A stretch of 64,000 bases of DNA, taken from assembly GCA_902651635.1 (NCBI GenBank), contig CACRSC010000022.1, forward strand, positions 139,807 through 203,806, read 5' to 3'. This DNA comes from Mastigamoeba balamuthi (lineage: Eukaryota; Evosea; Mastigamoebida; Mastigamoebidae). Below the pieces are notes generated by a model. That model ran no database searches, was not told where the DNA came from, and saw only the letters and a program-made list of their open reading frames with translations. The position numbers and the translations under genes were made by a program. Positions 58,394-64,000 of the stretch are shown piece after piece (position 1 is the first letter of the stretch; every line of letters begins with the position of its first letter).

Positions 58394-61300
58394 CTATGAC
58401 CTAGGCCTGTCGCCAAAGCCCGGCAGCCCGGGCAGCGACATCCTCAGCTTTCGCATTGTCCCGACCTTGGGGGCCGGGGGGGCGTCGACCTGGCTGCCGC
58501 AGCCGCCGCCCGCGCCCCCGCTGCCGCTGCCGCTGCCGCCGCTGGCCAGCACCGACGGCGAGCAGCACCAGACGTGCAGCAGCTTGTCGCTGCCGCCCGC
58601 GGCGATGACCCTGCCGCAGCCGTGCACGCAGCTGAGGCCCTCGTGCGGGCCCAGCAGCGCCCTGTGGCACGCCGACGTGTGCGAGTCCCAGAGCTTGATG
58701 CTCCTGTCGCCGCCGCACGACGCCAGCAGCGAGTCGCTGAACCACACGCGCGCGACGGGCGCCCCGTGGTCGAAGCTGCGCAGCGGGGAGCCCATCCGTC
58801 GCATGTCCCAGCGGCACACAGTGCCGTCGGTGGACCCCGTCACCAGCAGGTTGCCCGTCGTGCACATCTGCACGCTCGTCACCGCCGACCTGTGGCACAG
58901 CTCTGGGTGGCCGTGTGCAGCGTCAGCGCCTGAGGCCGTGCCCAGCGGCGCGGGTGCGGAGGGGCTCACGTCTGTCGATCTTGCCCGAGCGGGTGTCGAG
59001 GAGCGACACAGTGCCGTTGGAGTACGCAGCGCAGTAGACGGTCTCGTTGCCGTGCACGGCGAGCGCCGGGGGGTCGTCGGCGAACGAGAGCAGCTGCTCG
59101 TTGGTGGAGACGTCGAGGACTACGGCCGGCGAGCCCCGCACGGCGGCCACCAACCTGCCGAGGCAGCGCAGCCGCGGTTAAGGCGACCCCCCCGAAACCA
59201 ATTGGCTGCGGGGCGTTGCCGAGCGCACCTGCGGTCGTCGGCCTCGAGGGCCAGCACCGAGTTGGCGAGCTGCGTGGAGTGCAGGCACTTGTACTTCTGC
59301 GGCGACCACACGCGGACGACGCCGTCGTCGCAGCCCGTGTAGACGAGCGGCAGCGTCGCCTTGTCGCGGATGGCGACGGCGTTGACGCCGCCCGTGTGCT
59401 TGAGCGTGTGCGAGCACCTGCCCTTGCGCACGTTCCAGACCTTGACCTTCTTGTCCTCGCTCGCCGTGATCACGCGCAGCTTCTTGCCGTAGAGCGAGAT
59501 GCACCGGCAGTCGGTGATGGCCTTCTCGTGCCCCTTGAAGTGCGCGCTCGCGGGCTCGGCGGCCCACTCCCGGCGCCTGCCCAGCAGGAACGCGAAGGCG
59601 CTGCGCGAGGCCTCCTCGGATGGCTGGAAGTACTCGTTGCAGAGCGACTCCCACACGCGGTCGTCGGCCAGGGCGTCGCGCCAGCCGCGGCAGACGGCGG
59701 TCATCGCCCGCACGTCGCCGAGGTCGACGTACGGCGCCACGCAGCGCAGCACGGAGCTCGGCGGGCGGTCGAGCGAGACGAACGACGGCGGGGCCGTCGG
59801 CGACCGGCGCAGCTTGGGGCTGCCCTGCGCCCTCTCCGGCGTCGCCGTGTTGAAGAACGGGTGGTTCAGCAGCTGCAGCGCTGTCGGCCTCAGGCTCGGG
59901 TCCCTGTTGCCGCCCTCAGGCTGTTCAGAGCGCGCTCGGTGCTTCGGGTGTGTGCCCCCCGGCCAACAGACCCCCAGTGTCCCCGCGCACTGAACAGGAG
60001 GTGAGGGCACAGGAGGCACGACGGCTTTATCTGGTCGGCGCCATCGACTAAAGTAGGGCGTCAATTCGCCCGAGGGGTGTGCGCCCCTGGCCAAACGAAC
60101 TGACCCCAATGTCCCCGCGCATTAGGCACACGGAGAGGCACGGCTTGTCTGGTCTGTCTGTGTCATGGACTAGGTTGTAAAGTCACCAGACTGTCCCCTG
60201 AATGATTCCCTGATTCAAATGCTTCAAAGGTCTTCAATTCGAGAGTGGGGGAGAATTCAGCCCGGCCGAGTCTGAAGACGGGTTTCGCGTACTTTTCGAG
60301 GCACGAGGAGATGAGGCTCTGGAGCTGCGGCGAGAGGTGCGCGGGGATGGTGATGCTGTTGCCGGGCTGGATGATGTGGAACATGGCCGCGTGGGCCTCG
60401 GGGAACACCGAGCTCATCGGGGGCCGCGCGGTGGCCATCTCGATGACCGTGCAGCCGAGGCTCCAGATGTCCGCGGCGCTGCCGTACTTCTGCGCCATCA
60501 GCACCTCGGGCGCCATGAAGTACGGCGTGCCCTTGACGCTGTGGGGCGCGTTGCCCAGCGAGTCTGCCAGCTTCCGCGAGCACCCAAAGTCCGTCAGCTT
60601 CACGTTGGACTTGCTCCCGATGGCCGTGTCCAGCAGGATGTTGGCGCACTGCGGCGCACGCGCGCGTGAGTCAAACGTGTCTGGGCCTGCTCGGTCCACA
60701 GCGCTGCCGAGGTAGTAATGCCGTGCAGAGCAGTACAACCGGGCAGCTACTCCCCCCACCTTTGCTTTGCTGAGAGTCCCCTCTCTCTGGGCTCTAAACT
60801 ACCCGAGGTCTTCTTACCTTGACGTCCCTGTGCAGGATGTTGTTCGAGTGCAGGTAGTGCAGCCCCTGCAGTATCTGCCTCGTGTACACGCGTATGACGC
60901 TCTCGCCAAACGGCCCGAACTTCTTCAGCAGCAGGCTCAGCGACCCGCCCCCCACGTACCTGCGCTCAGCATCCCAGCGCCCGCGAGGGGTCAGCGGACC
61001 CTGGGGAGGAAGGGGAAGGGGGAGCGAGAGGGGCGAGCGGACTCCATGAAGATGTTGAGGGTGCTGCCGCGGATCTCGGCGCCGAGCGACTGGACGATGT
61101 TGGGGTGGTCGAGGTTCTTCATGAGCTGTATCTCGGCGTCGTACTGCTCCAGCAGCCTGCGCGCCCGCTCGTCGCCCGACTCGTCGAGCTCGACCTGCTT
61201 GACCGCGAAGATGTCGCCCGTCTCCTTGTTGAGCCCCTGGTAGACCGTCCCGAACCCTCCCTGCCCGATCTTCTGCGCTCGCAAACGCCGCGAGGGGGCG

Positions 61301-63122
61301 CAGCGGTGAGTCCCCCGCCCACGCGTGCTGCTCTCTCTCGCACGTCTGCCCTGACCCACACGCGCGGCGTCGTCGTGCGCTGGTGCTTGCGCGTCAGCGC
61401 CTCCGCGGCCTCCCCGATCACCTTTGCGTTGCGCAGCTCCTGCTCGTGCCGCTCCCGCTCCCTCTGCTGGCGCTCCTCCTCGCCCTCCTCTCCCGCGCTC
61501 CCGTCGACATCGTTGCCGTCGGGGGCCGCGTCGCGCTCGGGCCCCCGCTGCTGCTGCGTCGCCGTCGACAGCGTGACGCACGAGGACGACAGCACGCACT
61601 GCAGCCTGAGCTTCACGGCCATCGCGTGGTCGTCGTACTTGCCCGACATCCTCCTCGCCGCCTGCTGCTGCTGCTGCTGCTGCCGCTGCTGCCCCAGGGG
61701 CGGCGACGGCGGCGGCGTCCTCCTGTGCTCGAGCGACAGCACCGGCGGCGTCACGCGGCCGTCCTGCTGCCGCAGGGCGTCTGCCGGCGAGTCCACGTCG
61801 TCCGACGCGGGCGACGGCGTCCGCGGGGGCGTGCGGAACGGCCGCAGCGTCTCTGGGTCGTCCGCGACGAGCAGGCGGCCGTGGGGCCCGACGCCCGGCG
61901 ACTGCGGGGGCGTGCGCTTGGGGTCCGACCCGCGGAAGGGCGGCGCGTCGTCGTCCGAGCCCGACATCTCCGACGAGCTCTCGTCGCCGGGCTCCTCCTC
62001 GCTGAGCGCGGGCGGCGTGGGCAGCGGGCACGTGGGCCTCGCGCTCCTCGGCGCCAGCGGCGACGCCGCCGCCATCTGCGGCGCCCCCATCGACGCGGGC
62101 CCCGCGGCCGCAGCGGCCAAGTGCGCGGGCGCAGACCCGAACGAGGGCACGCTCTGCGACAGCTGCCAGACAAGGTCCTCGTGCTGCTGCTGCTGCTGCT
62201 CAGGCGCAGCGGCAGCGGCAGCGGCAGCTGTGGGGGCAGAGCGGAGCCAGAGCTTGAGGGAGACGAGCTCGTCGGGGCCCTTGCTCTGCGAGCGCAGGTG
62301 CCTGTAGACGAGCTGCGCCTCGGAGCCCCAGAAGTCGGGCCCCACCTTGACGCGCTCCTTCTCCACGTCCTCGTAGTGCGTGACTGCGCAGCCCCCCGTG
62401 TGCCCGTCAGCGTGCCCCCGCAAGCAGAGGGGGTGTGATGTGGGTGCGCCCCACGCGATAGACAGGCAGGCAGACAGGCAGTGTGTGCGAGCGCGGCAGA
62501 GCGTGCACGAGCTGGAGAGGGGCGAGCGACAGTGTGCGGGCGAGTGGGCAGCAGTGCGCCTGCGCGTGGAGCTGTGTGCCCGTGCGCGCGTGGGAGCAGA
62601 GGGAACGAGCAAAGGAGCGAGAGGGGAGGGCCACGGAGAGGGCACGAGGGGGTATGGCGATGGTGGCGGTGGTCCTTTGCTGTCTGGGTTCAGAATCGCG
62701 CAGAGAGGGAGAGGGGGGAAGGGATGACAGTAGCCACAGGGAGGCACACGCCCCACCCACGAGGGCTGAGGGCACACACACCCCACCCTCCAGAGGGAGC
62801 CCAGGGGCCACCACGCGCACACGTGCGAGACAAGCGAGAGAGAGCGAGAGAGAGAGAGAGCGCGCGCACTGCAGACGGGGCGGTCGAAGACGTCGGCGAG
62901 GCGCTGGAGGACCTCGGCGGCGGAGCAGCGCAGCGGCACGTTGACGATGCGTATGTCGTCCTCCCCCAGGTAGCACTTGAGCCGGTACTGCACCTCCCAG
63001 CGTCCAGCGTCAGCCACCAGCCCTCGAGGGAGCGCAGAGGGGCCGCAGAGGGGCCGCAGAGGGGGCAGAGAGAGGGCAGAGAGAGGGCAGAGGGGGTTGC
63101 GATTATGAACCTTTTCCTCCAT
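58394..63122 (-). CDS. MAP3K fused to F-box and WD40 repeats (MEKK-alpha-like)
   Basis: Eight exons: 63122-62870, 62383-61362, 61272-61043, 60959-60818, 60648-60293, 59903-59229, 59154-58970, 58929-58394 (1132 aa); all phases agree. The N-terminal ~85 residues resemble a PB1-type domain ([20 protein letters not shown]). A ~330-residue Pro/Ser/Gln linker follows, with an acidic stretch and a helical end. The STE11-type kinase (about 426-690) has [43 protein letters not shown] and a [16 protein letters not shown] end, all active. Next come an F-box (about 705-750, [24 protein letters not shown]) and a WD40 propeller (about 780-1110). Dictyostelium MEKK-alpha has the same kinase, F-box, WD40 order and is regulated by ubiquitination; the F-box here likely recruits SCF components. 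An alternative start or intron near the N-terminus (63109) is possible. Confidence 0.92.
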
Positions 63123-63501
63123 CGGCGCCAGAGGCGGTGACCGCACGATCTCGCCGCCCCCCAAAGGCGAGCGCGAGACGGGGCCGCTGGGGCGTCGGGC
63201 CGGTGTCAGCGCTCGCTGTGCTCGGGGCGCTGGCGCAGCGCCGAGGGAGATGCCGGCGGATATTTTAGGATACTCGCGGGGTGAGATATGACTGGTTTCG
63301 CGATATGGCCCAGATTTCCGTATCTTTTCCCATCCCCCGGAACCAGAGCTGTCGCCGGCAGGACTGCTGATGTGGTGCCACGTAACCCCAGAGAGGCGGT
63401 TATTTCCCGATCTAGGGACGATGACTCGTTGCCACATCACTGATGTTTCCACCGGCAGCAGCTCTGCCCGGAACGGCCTGGCCCGCCCTCCCCCGCTCAG
63501 G
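63123..63501. promoter_or_regulatory. Promoter region upstream of the MEKK-alpha-like gene
   Basis: 379 bp between the kinase ATG and the stop of the minus-strand Nudix gene. It contains AT-rich patches (GATATTTTAGGATA, GAGATATGACTG). No gene seen. Confidence 0.35.
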
Positions 63502-64000
63502 CTACCACCCGTGCTGCTGCATCCACAGGCGCAGCGTCACCAGCACGCCTGGAGCACCCGGATGTGAGGAGCAGCGCCAGCACAGGAGGACCCCATCCCC
63601 TAGCAGCAGCGGGAGCGGACGGACCGCAGGTGACGGCGCCGGGCCTGCAGGCCGTGCTGGCCAGCCCGCCCGCTGCTACGCGCAGGGTGCGCTGCTCGGG
63701 CGCCCCGCGCTCGCCCAGGGCCACGCCCGGCAGCTCGACGTCCTCGCGGGCCTCGGCCAGGCGGCCCAGCGCGGCCACGGGCACCCAGACGGCGGCGTCG
63801 GCCTCGTCCGCGCGCAGCGAGACGCCCGCGGGCTCGGCGGCGGCGTCGGCGGCGTACGTCACGATGACGTAGTGCGCGGACACGGCGGGGCCCGGGGCCC
63901 ACGCGGCCTCGAAGGCGCTGAGCGGCCGGAGGCTGCCCGGGGCGACCCCGAGGCCCACCTCGTCCCTGGCCTGCCGCACCACGGCCTCCTCCATGCTCTC
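63502..64000 (-). CDS. Nudix hydrolase, C-terminal part (gene runs off the window)
   Basis: Exons 63548-63502 and 64000-63625 (5' end outside the window). The visible start of the frame is the second half of a Nudix box (ESMEEAVVRQARDEVGLGV, fitting the E-S-x2-E-A-x2-R-x3-(D/E)-E-x-G pattern), then SAHYVIVTYAA, and DAAVWVPVAALGRLAE. The last intron (63549-63624) was chosen because it replaces a low-complexity tail by a plausible C-terminus (VLVTLRLWMQQHGW). Nudix enzymes hydrolyse nucleoside diphosphates linked to other moieties; the substrate cannot be told from this fragment. Confidence 0.8.

Noticed and set aside
61119-63452. One 777-residue minus-strand frame through the 5' part of the kinase gene
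   Set aside because: It reads through an intron (62384-62869) and past the conserved exon end at 61362; the spliced model restores the kinase domain in the correct frame.

Overview
This window is nuclear DNA of a gene-dense, GC-rich, intron-rich unicellular eukaryote. An amoebozoan fits best. The strongest clue is a MAP3K fused to an F-box and WD40 repeats, the layout of Dictyostelium MEKK-alpha. Typical eukaryotic core genes are present: MCM5, NAP1, exocyst SEC15, BRAP2 and a BK-type K+ channel. A GC-rich archamoeba (Mastigamoeba/Pelomyxa type) is possible, but this is an inference. I placed about 90 introns, mostly 40-110 nt. Each was placed by reading-frame phase plus protein-family continuity. 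The donors are unusual: commonly GTNCGY, with several GC-AG introns.

Layout. 0-27 kb is an accessory region of secreted and surface proteins, partly built by duplication. It holds two alginate-lyase-like proteins (1.7-4.2 and 22.8-25.0 kb). Two receptor-like proteins with paired periplasmic-binding-protein domains and a pseudokinase lie on the arms of a near-perfect inverted repeat (about 5.6-14.6 kb). A Cys-rich protein with a GPI-type tail sits at 20.7-22.1 kb. Two paralogous four-exon genes of unknown function (18.1 and 25.6 kb) and several decayed copies complete the region. The block 16.1-19.2 kb is a degraded counterpart of 20.7-26.7 kb.

28-41 kb holds conserved genes: BRAP2 (-), BK-like channel (-), NAP1 (+), SEC15 (-). 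41-53 kb is accessory again: two three-exon genes distantly similar to the 18/25 kb pair flank a HELGH metallopeptidase candidate, followed by an integrin-alpha-like seven-blade propeller protein and a Crinkler/RHS-type NTPase gene. 52.6-54.9 kb is an AT-richer stretch with no gene. 55-64 kb holds MCM5 (+), the MEKK-alpha-like kinase (-) and a truncated Nudix hydrolase (-).

The sequence contains two single-N joins (14716 and 30781), each flanked by duplicated sequence. They look like contig joins, so structures touching them need raw-read support. Exon coordinates come from reading the sequence by eye; there are no transcript data.
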